Source: Micromonospora terminaliae
GTDB taxonomy: Bacteria; Actinomycetota; Actinomycetes; Mycobacteriales; Micromonosporaceae
Length of the DNA: 64,000 nt
Assembly: GCF_009671205.1 (NCBI RefSeq)
Contig: NZ_CP045309.1
Location: 124,001-188,000, forward strand
Direction: 5' to 3'
This document shows positions 26,437 to 34,133 of this stretch, piece after piece (the stretch's first letter is position 1; every line of letters begins with the position of its first letter). The translations under genes and the position numbers were made by a program. The notes under the pieces were generated by a model, which was not told the origin of the DNA, ran no database searches, and was given only the letters and a program-made list of their open reading frames with translations.

Positions 26437-27486
26437 GTGACGGACATCTCGGACACCCTGGCCAGCGTGCCCAGCCCGGTCGATGCCGACGCGAGCGGCG
26501 TCGAGCTGGAACAGACCCTCTTCGAGGTCAAACGCGTGATCGTCGGGCAGGATCGCCTCGTCGATCGACTGCTCACCGCCCTGATCGCCGACGGTCACTG
26601 CCTGCTGGAGGGCGTGCCGGGGGTCGCCAAGACCCTCGCGGCGCAGACCCTCGCCACCGTGGTCGGCGGCACCTTCTCCCGGATCCAGTTCACCCCCGAC
26701 CTGGTCCCCTCGGACATCGTCGGCACCCGCATCTACCGGGCCTCCACCGAGGCGTTCGACGTGGAGCTGGGCCCCATCATGGCGAACCTGGTGCTCGCCG
26801 ACGAGATCAACCGGGCCCCGGCCAAGGTGCAGTCGGCGCTGCTCGAGGCGATGGCCGAGCGGCAGGTCTCCATCGGCGGCCGGAGCTGGCCGGTCCCGGA
26901 CCCGTTCCTGGTGCTGGCCACCCAGAACCCGATCGAGTCGGAGGGCGTCTACCAGCTCCCCGAGGCGCAGCGCGACCGCTTCCTCATGAAGATCGTCGTG
27001 GACTACCCGAGCGACGCCGACGAACTGGCCATCCTCTACCGGATGAGCACCGAGCGGCCGACCGCGCGCCCGGTGCTCGACGCGGCCCGGCTGCGCGAAC
27101 TCCAGCGCCGCGCCGCCGACGTCTTCGTCCACCACGCCCTCGCCGAGTACGTGGTCCGGCTCATCCTGGCCACCCGGGACCCGGGGCGGTTCGGGCTGCC
27201 CGACATCGCCCCGCTGCTGGCGTACGGAGCGAGCCCCCGGGCCACCCTCGGCCTGGTGGCGGCGGCCCGGGCGCAGGCGCTCATCCACGGCCGCGACTAC
27301 GTGCTCCCGGAGGACGTGCGGGACCTCGCGGTCGACGTGCTGGCCCACCGGCTGGTGCTCTCCTTCGACGCGGTGGCCGACGGGATCTCCGCCGAGACGC
27401 TGGTCCGCCGGCTGGTCGAGGCGGTCCCGCCACCCCGGGTGGTCACCGGGCACCCGGAGGCGGCGGCCGACCTGGCGGCGGCATGA
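26437..27486 (+). CDS. MoxR-family AAA+ ATPase
   Basis: A 349-aa MoxR ATPase. Walker A is GVPGVAKT (residues 59-66), Walker B and the following segment are LVLADEINRAPAKVQSALLEAM, sensor 1 is LATQNPIE, and the lid domain contains GASPRATLGL. Such ATPases act as chaperones that insert metals or activate a VWA-domain partner. GTG 26437 is preferred because GGGAAG lies eight bases upstream; ATG 26413, which follows a GATAAT-type -10 at 26392-26397, is an alternative. The stop overlaps the next gene by four bases (ATGA), starting a MoxR-DUF58-VWA operon. Confidence 0.9.
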   Translation: MTDISDTLASVPSPVDADASGVELEQTLFEVKRVIVGQDRLVDRLLTALIADGHCLLEGVPGVAKTLAAQTLATVVGGTFSRIQFTPDLVPSDIVGTRIYRASTEAFDVELGPIMANLVLADEINRAPAKVQSALLEAMAERQVSIGGRSWPVPDPFLVLATQNPIESEGVYQLPEAQRDRFLMKIVVDYPSDADELAILYRMSTERPTARPVLDAARLRELQRRAADVFVHHALAEYVVRLILATRDPGRFGLPDIAPLLAYGASPRATLGLVAAARAQALIHGRDYVLPEDVRDLAVDVLAHRLVLSFDAVADGISAETLVRRLVEAVPPPRVVTGHPEAAADLAAA

Positions 27487-28469
27487 GGCGCCGGGACGCA
27501 CCCACCCTGCCCGACCCCGGGCTCGCCGACCTGGCCCCCGACCAGCGGTTGCGCCGCCTGGAACTGACCGTCACCCGGCGGCTCGACGGGTTGCTGCACG
27601 GCCAGTACCGGGGCCTGCTGCCCGGCCCCGGCAGCGAGGCCGCCGGCAGCCGGGAGTACCGCCCCGGCGAGGACGAGGTGCGCCGGATGGACTGGGCGGT
27701 GACGGCCCGGACGACCGTCCCGCACGTCCGCGAGGTCGACGCCGACCGCGAGCTGACCACCTGGCTGCTGGTCGACGCCAGCCCGAGCATGGAGTACGGC
27801 ACGGCCACACTGGACAAACGGGAGCTGGCGGTGGCGGCCGTGGCGGCGGTCGGCTTCCTCACCGCCGGCGTCGGCAACCGTCTCGGCGGGCAGGTGCTCG
27901 CCCCGGACGGGATCCGCCGGTTCCCGGCCCGCGGCGGGCGTACCCATCTGCTCGGCCTGCTCCGCGCGCTGCTGGACGCGCCGCGCACCGACGGGCACCC
28001 GGTGACGCCGGGCCTGCACGACGGGCTGGACGGGCTCCAGCGGATGGCCACCCGGCGCGGGCTCGTGGTGGTCGTCTCCGACTTCCTCGACGGGCTGCCC
28101 GACGAGCCGGACGCCGCACCGGCCTGGGAGGCCGTGCTGCGCCGGCTGGCCGTCCGGCACCAGGTGCTGGCGGTCGAGGTGACCGATCCCCGCGAGCTGG
28201 AGCTGCCCGACGTCGGGCTGGTCACCCTCGTCGACCCGGAGACCGGCCGCCGCCGTGAGGTGTGGACCGGCGACCCGGGCCTGCGTGAGCGGTACGCGCA
28301 GGCCGCCGCCGCCCAGCGCGACCAGGTGCGCGACGCGCTGCGCCGGTCCGGGGCCACGCACCTGGCGCTGCGTACCGACCGGGACTGGAGCGCCGACATC
28401 GTGCGGCACGTGCACGCCCAGCGCCGGCTCGCCGCCGCGCCCGCCGTGGCCCGGGGAGGTGCGGCGTGA
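27483..28469 (+). CDS. DUF58 domain protein
   Basis: A 328-aa soluble protein with the DUF58 signature GSREYRPGEDEVRRMDWAVTARTTVPHVREVDADRELTTWLLVDASPSM (about residues 55-103), in which DASPSM resembles a VWA metal-ion site. Members always sit between a MoxR ATPase and VWA membrane proteins and are thought to be part of an envelope stress or assembly complex (established for gene order, not biochemistry). It overlaps both neighbours by four bases, so all three proteins should be co-translated. No transmembrane segment is visible in this copy. Confidence 0.88.
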   Translation: MRRRDAPTLPDPGLADLAPDQRLRRLELTVTRRLDGLLHGQYRGLLPGPGSEAAGSREYRPGEDEVRRMDWAVTARTTVPHVREVDADRELTTWLLVDASPSMEYGTATLDKRELAVAAVAAVGFLTAGVGNRLGGQVLAPDGIRRFPARGGRTHLLGLLRALLDAPRTDGHPVTPGLHDGLDGLQRMATRRGLVVVVSDFLDGLPDEPDAAPAWEAVLRRLAVRHQVLAVEVTDPRELELPDVGLVTLVDPETGRRREVWTGDPGLRERYAQAAAAQRDQVRDALRRSGATHLALRTDRDWSADIVRHVHAQRRLAAAPAVARGGAA

Positions 28470-29425
28470 CCTGGGAGTCGCCCGCCCGCCTCTGGCTCCT
28501 GCTCGGCGTCGCCGCGCTGGTCGTCGGCTACCTGGCCATGCAGCGCCGGCAGAGCCGGTACGCCGTGCGCTTCACCAACCTGCGGCTGCTGGACCGGGTC
28601 GCCCCGCAGCGGCCGGCCTGGCGCCGGCACGTCCCGGCGGGGCTCTTCCTCGCCATGCTGGCGTTGCTGGTGGTCGGCTTCGCCCGGCCCAACGCCGAGG
28701 TGCGGGTGCCCCGGGAACGGGCCACCGTCATGGTGGCGGTGGACGTCTCCACCTCGATGCTGGCAGGCGACGTCGACCCGGACCGGCTGACGGCCGCCAA
28801 GGAGGCCGCCCGCCGGTTCGTCGACGGGCTGCCCGACGAGTTCAACGTCGGGCTCGTCGCGTTCGCCGGCAGCGCGGCCGTGGTGGTGCCGCCGAGCACC
28901 GACCGGGAGGCCCTGGACGAGGGGGTCCAGCGGCTCGCCGAGGGGATCACCGGGGTGCAGGGCACCGCCATCGGCGAGGCCATCAGCACCTCGCTGGGCG
29001 CGGTGAAGAGCCTGGACGCCAAGGCCGCCAAGGACCCGCCGCCGGCGCGGATCATCATCCTCTCCGACGGCGCGAACACGTCCGGGATGGATCCCATGGA
29101 GGCGGCCGGCCAGGCCGTGGCGGCCAAGGTGCCGGTGCACACCATCTCGTTCGGCACGCCGTCCGGCTCGGTGGACCGGGGTGGGCGGGCGATCCAGGTG
29201 CCGGTCGACGGCCAGACCCTCAAGGCGGTCGCCGAGGAGACCGGGGGCGGCTTCCACGAGGCGTCCACGAGCGCCGAACTGCGCGCCGTCTACGAGGACA
29301 TCGGCACGTCGGTGGGCTACCGCAGGGAACGGCAGGACATCTCGGCCCGCTTCATCGGCCTCGGGCTGGTCTTCGCCATGGGTGCCGCCGCCGGATCGCT
29401 GCGGTGGTTCTCCCGGCTGCCCTGA
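28466..29425 (+). CDS. VWA domain membrane protein (BatA-like)
   Basis: A 319-aa protein starting at GTG 28466 within the DUF58 stop. Hydrophobic segments at about 9-25 and 58-74 and a last one near 297-313 flank a von Willebrand A domain. Its MIDAS motif is DVSTSM (Asp93, Ser95, Ser97), followed by the Thr-containing GVQGTAIGEA and LSDGANTSG. The layout matches BatA-type proteins: short N-terminal membrane part, exposed VWA, C-terminal anchor. It is the presumed MoxR client. The downstream protease gene begins 44 bases later without an intervening terminator and may share the mRNA. Confidence 0.9.
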   Translation: MTWESPARLWLLLGVAALVVGYLAMQRRQSRYAVRFTNLRLLDRVAPQRPAWRRHVPAGLFLAMLALLVVGFARPNAEVRVPRERATVMVAVDVSTSMLAGDVDPDRLTAAKEAARRFVDGLPDEFNVGLVAFAGSAAVVVPPSTDREALDEGVQRLAEGITGVQGTAIGEAISTSLGAVKSLDAKAAKDPPPARIIILSDGANTSGMDPMEAAGQAVAAKVPVHTISFGTPSGSVDRGGRAIQVPVDGQTLKAVAEETGGGFHEASTSAELRAVYEDIGTSVGYRRERQDISARFIGLGLVFAMGAAAGSLRWFSRLP

Positions 29426-29468
29426 CCAGCAAGGACCGGACGACGCACGACACGTGAGGAGCCCAGGT

Positions 29469-30329
29469 ATGGCAGTGCAGACCGGACTCGGCGAGCCGCG
29501 CGGCCCGTGGTTCGTCTCGCCGGAGCTGGACCCGGACGGGCGCGGGCGCTGGGACGTACCCGGATCGGAGCGGGACGCCGCACGGCGCGGCTGGCGGCGC
29601 CGGCTGCTGAGCGCCGCGGCGGTGGTGGCGCTGTCCACCGTCTCCGGGGCGGCGGCCGGCACCTGGGCCGCCGACCGGGACGCGCCCGGCCCGTCCGCGG
29701 CCTCCGCGGCTCCGGTGCCGGCGGAGCTGGTCACGGCCGCCGAGAAGACCGTCCCCGGCGTGGTCTCGGTCATGGTCGGCGGATCGACCGGCGCGTCGGC
29801 CAGCGGCTCCGGCTTCGCCATCGACAACGAGCAGCACATCGTGACCAACGACCACATCCTGTCCCGGGGCGGCTCCGGGCCGGTGACCGTGGAGACCTCC
29901 GACGGGCGCCGGTTCGCCGCCGAGGTGGTGGGGCGGGAACCGGCCAGCGACCTGGCGGTGCTGAAGGTGCCCCCGTCGGCCCGGCTGTCGGCACTGCCGC
30001 TGGCCAAGCCGAACTCCACCCGGGTGGGCGAGCCGGTGCTCGCGGTCGGCTCCCCGCTGGGCCTGGCCGGCACCGTCACGGCCGGTATCGTCAGCGCGCT
30101 CAACCGGCAGGTGCGCATCGGCAACGGCCGGCACACCGCGGTGCAGACCGACGCCTCCATCAACCCGGGCAACTCCGGCGGGCCGCTGGTCAACGCGCGT
30201 GGCGAGGTGGTCGGGGTGAACACGGCCATCGCCACCATCGACGGCAACGGCTCCATCGGCATCGGGTTCGCCATCCCGATCGACCAGGTGCAGCAGACCG
30301 CCGACACCATCATCGGCCGGGGCGGCTGA
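29469..30329 (+). CDS. HtrA-like trypsin-type serine protease without PDZ domain
   Basis: A 286-aa membrane-tethered or secreted protease. A ~45-residue cytoplasmic N-segment precedes a hydrophobic helix (about 46-66), then an S1C protease domain. The catalytic triad is visible: His129 in IVTNDHIL, Asp161 in ASDLAVLKV and Ser236 in INPGNSGGPL. The sequence ends right after the protease domain (IPIDQVQQTADTIIGRGG), so the PDZ domain of full-length HtrA/DegP is absent. Position behind the MoxR-DUF58-VWA genes suggests an envelope-stress role. ATG 29469 follows GAGGAGCCCAGG. Confidence 0.87.
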   Translation: MAVQTGLGEPRGPWFVSPELDPDGRGRWDVPGSERDAARRGWRRRLLSAAAVVALSTVSGAAAGTWAADRDAPGPSAASAAPVPAELVTAAEKTVPGVVSVMVGGSTGASASGSGFAIDNEQHIVTNDHILSRGGSGPVTVETSDGRRFAAEVVGREPASDLAVLKVPPSARLSALPLAKPNSTRVGEPVLAVGSPLGLAGTVTAGIVSALNRQVRIGNGRHTAVQTDASINPGNSGGPLVNARGEVVGVNTAIATIDGNGSIGIGFAIPIDQVQQTADTIIGRGG

Positions 30330-30410
30330 CCTGCGCGGTCGTGGTGGCCCGGGAAGTGTCGGATATCCGGCGTGGGACCATCGGGCCATAGAAATATTAC
30401 GCTGAGTATG

Positions 30411-30416
30411 GATACT
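30411..30416 (+). promoter_or_regulatory. Predicted -10 of a leaderless gene
   Basis: GATACT lies seven bases before the GTG at 30424, in an unusually A+T-rich patch (30390-30416). No Shine-Dalgarno is present, so the transcript probably starts at the GTG. Confidence 0.4.
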
Positions 30417-30423
30417 GGCGTGG

Positions 30424-30732
30424 GTGGAGCAAGCTGTCATCGCGGCCCTCCTCCTGATGGGCCTGGTCATCGGCGCCGGTGTCGGCGCGTCGTACGCCCG
30501 CGCGCAGCGGGGTTGGAAGGACTACCAGACGATCAAGACCAGCGTGCCCGGTGCCCGGCGTACCGCCTGGGTGGCGATCCGGGCGGTGGTCACCAAGATC
30601 GGTGTGATCGCGCTGCTGCTGGTCGGGGCGGCGGCGTACGCGGCGGCCGGGTCGGACCACGAACGCGCGGACCCCGCGACCACCCCGACCCCGACCGTGA
30701 CCGCCACCCCGGGTCACCGCGCCGGGCGCTAG
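30424..30732 (+). CDS. Small two-helix membrane protein, unknown function
   Basis: A 102-aa protein with two hydrophobic segments, residues ~3-23 (VIAALLLMGLVIGAGVGASY) and ~57-76 (VITKIGVIALLLVGAAAYAAA-like), separated by a basic loop of about 33 residues containing RGWKDYQTIKTS. The tail is rich in Thr and Pro. No catalytic motif. The GTG start has a -10 element seven bases upstream and no Shine-Dalgarno. The end is ten bases before arfB. Function not recognised. Confidence 0.6.
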   Translation: MEQAVIAALLLMGLVIGAGVGASYARAQRGWKDYQTIKTSVPGARRTAWVAIRAVVTKIGVIALLLVGAAAYAAAGSDHERADPATTPTPTVTATPGHRAGR

Positions 30733-30735
30733 CCT
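30730..30735 (+). promoter_or_regulatory. Predicted -10 of leaderless arfB
   Basis: TAGCCT lies seven bases before the GTG start of arfB and overlaps the stop (TAG) of the preceding small membrane protein. Confidence 0.45.
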
Positions 30736-30742
30736 CGGGGGC

Positions 30743-31168
30743 GTGGACGACGGACTGCGGGTGACGGACCGGCTCGTGGTGCCCGATGCCGAGCTGCGGG
30801 AACGCTTCTCCCGCTCGTCCGGCCCGGGTGGACAGGGGGTCAACACCACCGACTCCCGGGTGGAGCTGAGCTTCGACCTGGCCGGATCGCCCAGCGTGCC
30901 CGAGGCGCTGCGCGCCCGCGCCCTGGACCGGCTCGCCAACCGGCTGGTCGACGGGGTGCTCACCGTCGCGGCCAGCGAGCACCGGGCGCAGCTGGCCAAC
31001 CGCGAGGCGGCCCGCGAACGCCTGGCCGCCCTGCTGCGCGAGGCGGTCGCGCCGCCGCCGAAGCCCCGCCGCCCCACCCGGCCGTCCCGGGCGGCCAAGG
31101 AGCGGCGGCTGGCCGAGAAGAAGCGGCAGTCCCAGCGCAAGCGCGACCGCCGGGTGGACGGCGACTGA
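30743..31168 (+). CDS. arfB: Peptidyl-tRNA hydrolase ArfB (ribosome rescue)
   Basis: A 141-aa RF-1 domain protein with the GGQ tripeptide at residues 29-31 in SGPGGQGVNTTDSRVEL, but no stop-codon recognition domain. The C-terminal ~30 residues are a highly basic tail (RRPTRPSRAAKERRLAEKKRQSQRKRDRR) that in ArfB/YaeJ enters the empty mRNA channel. It hydrolyses peptidyl-tRNA on stalled non-stop ribosomes, a backup to tmRNA. The gene is apparently leaderless: GTG 30743 with TAGCCT seven bases upstream. Confidence 0.92.
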   Translation: MDDGLRVTDRLVVPDAELRERFSRSSGPGGQGVNTTDSRVELSFDLAGSPSVPEALRARALDRLANRLVDGVLTVAASEHRAQLANREAARERLAALLREAVAPPPKPRRPTRPSRAAKERRLAEKKRQSQRKRDRRVDGD

Positions 31169-31207
31169 CGTACCCGAAAAGGGTTTGAGCCCCGGGTCAG
31201 CCGCCCC

Positions 31208-31213
31208 CAGAAT
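31208..31213 (+). promoter_or_regulatory. Predicted -10 of a leaderless acetyltransferase gene
   Basis: CAGAAT lies six bases before the GTG at 31220; no Shine-Dalgarno is present between them. Confidence 0.35.
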
Positions 31214-31219
31214 GCCCGG

Positions 31220-31795
31220 GTGCCGAGCGATTTCTCCGTCAAGCCCACCCTCACCGGCGAGCGTGCCCTGCTGCGCCCGTTCGTCGACGACGACCTCGCC
31301 GCCTTCGAGGCGATCCTGGCCGACCCGGAGGTGGCCCGGCTCACCGGCAGCCCGCCGGGGGAGGGGCTCGAGCCGGCCCGGCTGCGGGCCTGGTACGGCA
31401 CCCGCAACAGCCAGCCGGACCGGCTCGACCTGGCCGTCGTCGACCGGGCGACCGGGGCGTGCGTGGGCGAGGTCGTCCTCAACGAGTGGGACCGGGACAA
31501 CGGCAGCTGCAACTTCCGCACCCTGATCGGTCCCGCCGGCCGGGACCGCGGGCTCGGCACCGAGGCGGTCCGGCTCGTCGTCGGGTACGGCTTCGAGCAG
31601 CTCGGCCTGCACCGGATCGGGCTGGAGGTGTTCGCCTTCAACCCGCGCGCCCGCCGGGTCTACGAGAAGGTCGGTTTCGTGGTCGAGGGCACGCTGCGGC
31701 AGGTCCTCCGCGACGGCGACGGCTGGGTGGACGCCAGCGTCATGTCGATCCTGGCCGACGAGTGGGCCGTGCACCGGGGCCACCCGGCCGCCTGA
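31220..31795 (+). CDS. GNAT-family N-acetyltransferase (RimJ/RimL type)
   Basis: A 191-aa acetyltransferase. The N-terminus LTGERALLRPFVDDDLAAF is that of the RimJ/RimL subgroup. The acetyl-CoA loop is IGPAGRDRGLGTEAVRLVVGYGF (Q/RxxGxG/A variant DRGLGTEA), followed by LHRIGLEVFAFNPRARRVYEKVGFVVEGTLRQ, the usual final strand-helix. It would acetylate an amino group on a small molecule or ribosomal/other protein N-terminus; the substrate is not inferable. Leaderless by context. Convergent with a small membrane-protein gene 3 bases downstream. Confidence 0.87.
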   Translation: MPSDFSVKPTLTGERALLRPFVDDDLAAFEAILADPEVARLTGSPPGEGLEPARLRAWYGTRNSQPDRLDLAVVDRATGACVGEVVLNEWDRDNGSCNFRTLIGPAGRDRGLGTEAVRLVVGYGFEQLGLHRIGLEVFAFNPRARRVYEKVGFVVEGTLRQVLRDGDGWVDASVMSILADEWAVHRGHPAA

Positions 31796-31798
31796 CCC

Positions 31799-32173
31799 TC
31801 ACCGGCGGGCCAGCGCCAGCACACTCAGACCGAACATCAGGACACCCAGGGGCAGGTGGACCGACGGGACGTGCGCGATGCCGAGCACGACCTGGACCGA
31901 GGCGAGCACGAGGAATCCCGACGCGTGCCAGACCGGCCGGGGCGAGCCGCCGCCCGGCTTCCACGCCAGCACCGCCGCGAGCACGTACAGCATCGACGCC
32001 GCGTACATCACCCGGGCTCCGGCGCTGTGCAGCGTCTCGCCGTAGGACGAGGTCAGCAGCAGTCCGGCGGAGACCGCCTGAACGAAGATGGTCAGGGTCT
32101 GCAGGGCGATCGCGAGCTGCAGGAACGAGAAGCCGCGCCGCGCGTTCGCCGGCGCCGTCACCTGGGTGGCCAT
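31799..32173 (-). CDS. Four-helix membrane protein, unknown function
   Basis: A 124-aa integral membrane protein with four hydrophobic helices (about 17-40, 52-70, 85-102, 104-121). The first is LQLAIALQTLTIFVQAVSAGLLL and the last LPLGVLMFGLSVLALARR. GIAHVPSVHLPLGVLMFG with two His is conserved-looking and could bind heme or metal, but this is inference. It lies divergent from the ECF sigma-factor gene across 114 bases, and a functional link (target or anti-sigma-like role) is possible but unsupported. GGGAAAGGGGACCGTGAC upstream contains the Shine-Dalgarno. Confidence 0.7.
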   Translation of the reverse strand: MATQVTAPANARRGFSFLQLAIALQTLTIFVQAVSAGLLLTSSYGETLHSAGARVMYAASMLYVLAAVLAWKPGGGSPRPVWHASGFLVLASVQVVLGIAHVPSVHLPLGVLMFGLSVLALARR

Positions 32174-32287
32174 GTCACGGTCCCCTTTCCCGCCCTCGGG
32201 TTCGCCACCCTCGGGCAGTAGATCGTCAAGGTCTCACCAGCCCGACGACGCGGGCCGGCGAAAGGTAAGGCGGGGGCGACCGGAAGC

Positions 32288-33205
32288 ATGGGGACTGTGG
32301 GAACCCGCACAGAGGAGATAGCCGGCGAGCGACGGCAACTGATCAACGTCGCGTACCGGCTGCTCGGTTCGGTGAGCGAGGCCGAGGACGCCGTACAGGA
32401 CGCCTACGCACGCTGGTACGGGCTGCCCCCGAGCCGGCAGGAGGAGATCCGGTCCCCGGGCGCCTGGCTGACGACGGTGACCAGCCGCATCTGCCTGGAC
32501 GTGCTCGGCTCGGCCCGGGCCCGCCGGGAGCGCTACGTCGGCGCGTGGCTGCCCGAGCCGCTGCCCGACCGCACCGAGTGGAACCACGCGGGCGGCGCCG
32601 ACCCCGGCGGCCCCGCGGATCCCGCCGACCAGATCGTCCTGGACGAGTCGGTGTCCATGGCCCTCCTCGTCGTCCTGGAGTCGACGACGCCCGCCGAGCG
32701 GGTGGCGTTCGTCCTGCACGAGGTCTTCCGGTACCCGTTCGCCGAGATCGCCGACGTTCTCGGCCGTTCCCCGGCGGCCTGCAAGCAGCTGGCGGCCTCG
32801 GCGCGGCGGCGGGTGAGCGCCGCGCGCGCCCCCGAGCCGGCGACCGGCCAGGCCGAGGTGGTGCGGGACGTCCGGAAGGCGTGGGAGGCCAGGGACATCG
32901 CCACCCTCGTCGGTCTCCTCAACCCGGCCGCCGTGATGACCGCCGACGGCGGCGGCGTGGTCGGTACGGTCCTGCACCCGGTCGAGGGCGCGGCACGCAT
33001 CGCCCGGTACCTGGTCGCCATCGCCGACCTGGCCCCGGGCCTCGAACTCCTGGAGCGGTCCGTCAACGGTGTGCCGGGCCTGGTGGCCCAGCGTGCCGGC
33101 GTCGTCGTGACGGTGGCCTCGTTCGACGTCTCCGACGGGCGCGTCCGGCGGATCTGGGCGGTCCGCAACCCGGAGAAGCTGCGGCCGTGGGCGCCGGAGG
33201 GCTAG
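32288..33205 (+). CDS. ECF sigma factor, SigJ-like with SnoaL-like C-terminal domain
   Basis: A 305-aa extracytoplasmic-function sigma factor. Region 2 begins RRQLINVAYRLLGSVSEAEDAVQDAYARWY (about 15-45) and region 4 spans about 115-165 with [41 protein letters not shown]. The remaining ~130 residues are a SnoaL/NTF2-like domain ending GRVRRIWAVRNPEKLR. This architecture defines the ECF41 / SigJ group, in which the extension, not a separate anti-sigma factor, controls activity. ECF41 genes often flank carboxymuconolactone-decarboxylase or oxidoreductase genes; none is adjacent here. Confidence 0.9.
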   Translation: MGTVGTRTEEIAGERRQLINVAYRLLGSVSEAEDAVQDAYARWYGLPPSRQEEIRSPGAWLTTVTSRICLDVLGSARARRERYVGAWLPEPLPDRTEWNHAGGADPGGPADPADQIVLDESVSMALLVVLESTTPAERVAFVLHEVFRYPFAEIADVLGRSPAACKQLAASARRRVSAARAPEPATGQAEVVRDVRKAWEARDIATLVGLLNPAAVMTADGGGVVGTVLHPVEGAARIARYLVAIADLAPGLELLERSVNGVPGLVAQRAGVVVTVASFDVSDGRVRRIWAVRNPEKLRPWAPEG

Positions 33206-33221
33206 CGTCGCGCCGGCCCCG

Positions 33222-34100
33222 TCACACCCCGGCCGGTTCCAGCATGGTCGCGCAGACCTCGATCAGCCGGGCCCGGAGGTGGCCGGCGCGCTCGGCGAAC
33301 TCGCGTTGACGTGCGACGTACTCCGCCTTGCCCTCCGGGGTCTCGATGGCCACGGGCCGTTCCCCGTAGGAGGAGAAGTCGTACGGGGAGGCCTGCATGT
33401 CGAGCAGCCGGATGTCCCCCGCCAGCGCGAAGCAGTCGAGCGCCAGCTCGCCCGGAACCGCGGGCCCCAGCTTGGTCGCCCACTTGTGGCAGTCCATCGA
33501 GGCGTGGAGGCAGCCCGGCTGGTCCAGCTCCACCTGGCTCTCCCGCGTGGGCCGGAGCCGGTTGAGGCCGACCGCGTCCGGGGTGAAGAAGCGGAACGCG
33601 TCGAAGTGCGTGCAGCGGATCTGGTGCGACTCGACCACGGCGTCGGTGCCCTCCTGGCCGAGGCGCAGGGGGAGCGGGTGACGATGGGCGCGCTGCCGGT
33701 ACACCATCGCCCACTCGTGCAGGCCGAAGCAGCCGGTGAAGGCCGGCCGCGACGCGATCGAGGACAGCAGCCGGTGGATGAAGCGCACCGACTCCGCCCG
33801 GTCGGCGAGGAACGCCTCGGTGTCGAAGCGCACACCCCCGTCCGCGTCGGTGGCGTACCACCGCCAGGTCCGGTGCGGCGCGGGTCCGTCCGGACCGGGT
33901 TCCAGGGTGACCCCGACGCCGGGGTGCCACCGCCGCAGCACGGACGGCCTGGTGCCGTAGTAGTCGTAGAGGAAGTCGTCGATCGCGTGGCGCTCCCGCG
34001 CCGCCCGGCGGGCGCGGTGCCCCGCAGTGAGTGAGTCGGCGCGCTCCTCGTGCGCCCGCAGGCGGGCCAGCCAGGTGGCGGGGGCGAGGGCGGCGGTCAC
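33222..34100 (-). CDS. Conserved protein, often labelled 3-methyladenine DNA glycosylase
   Basis: A 292-aa soluble protein conserved in actinobacteria. Segments such as HAIDDFLYDYYGTRPSVLRRWHPG, FGLHEWAMVYR and CTHFDAFRFFTPDAVGLN, and the His/Cys-rich CLHASMDCHKWATKLGP, recall proteins automatically called 3-methyladenine DNA glycosylase. I see no helix-hairpin-helix motif or catalytic Asp of that family, so the name is doubtful. Conserved His, Asp and Cys residues hint at a metal-binding enzyme (inference). GTG or ATG start at 34100; it converges on the sigma-factor gene with 16 bases between. Confidence 0.65.
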   Translation of the reverse strand: MTAALAPATWLARLRAHEERADSLTAGHRARRAARERHAIDDFLYDYYGTRPSVLRRWHPGVGVTLEPGPDGPAPHRTWRWYATDADGGVRFDTEAFLADRAESVRFIHRLLSSIASRPAFTGCFGLHEWAMVYRQRAHRHPLPLRLGQEGTDAVVESHQIRCTHFDAFRFFTPDAVGLNRLRPTRESQVELDQPGCLHASMDCHKWATKLGPAVPGELALDCFALAGDIRLLDMQASPYDFSSYGERPVAIETPEGKAEYVARQREFAERAGHLRARLIEVCATMLEPAGV

Positions 34101-34133
34101 GGACCCCAGGGTACGGCCGCCGCCCGCCCCCGG

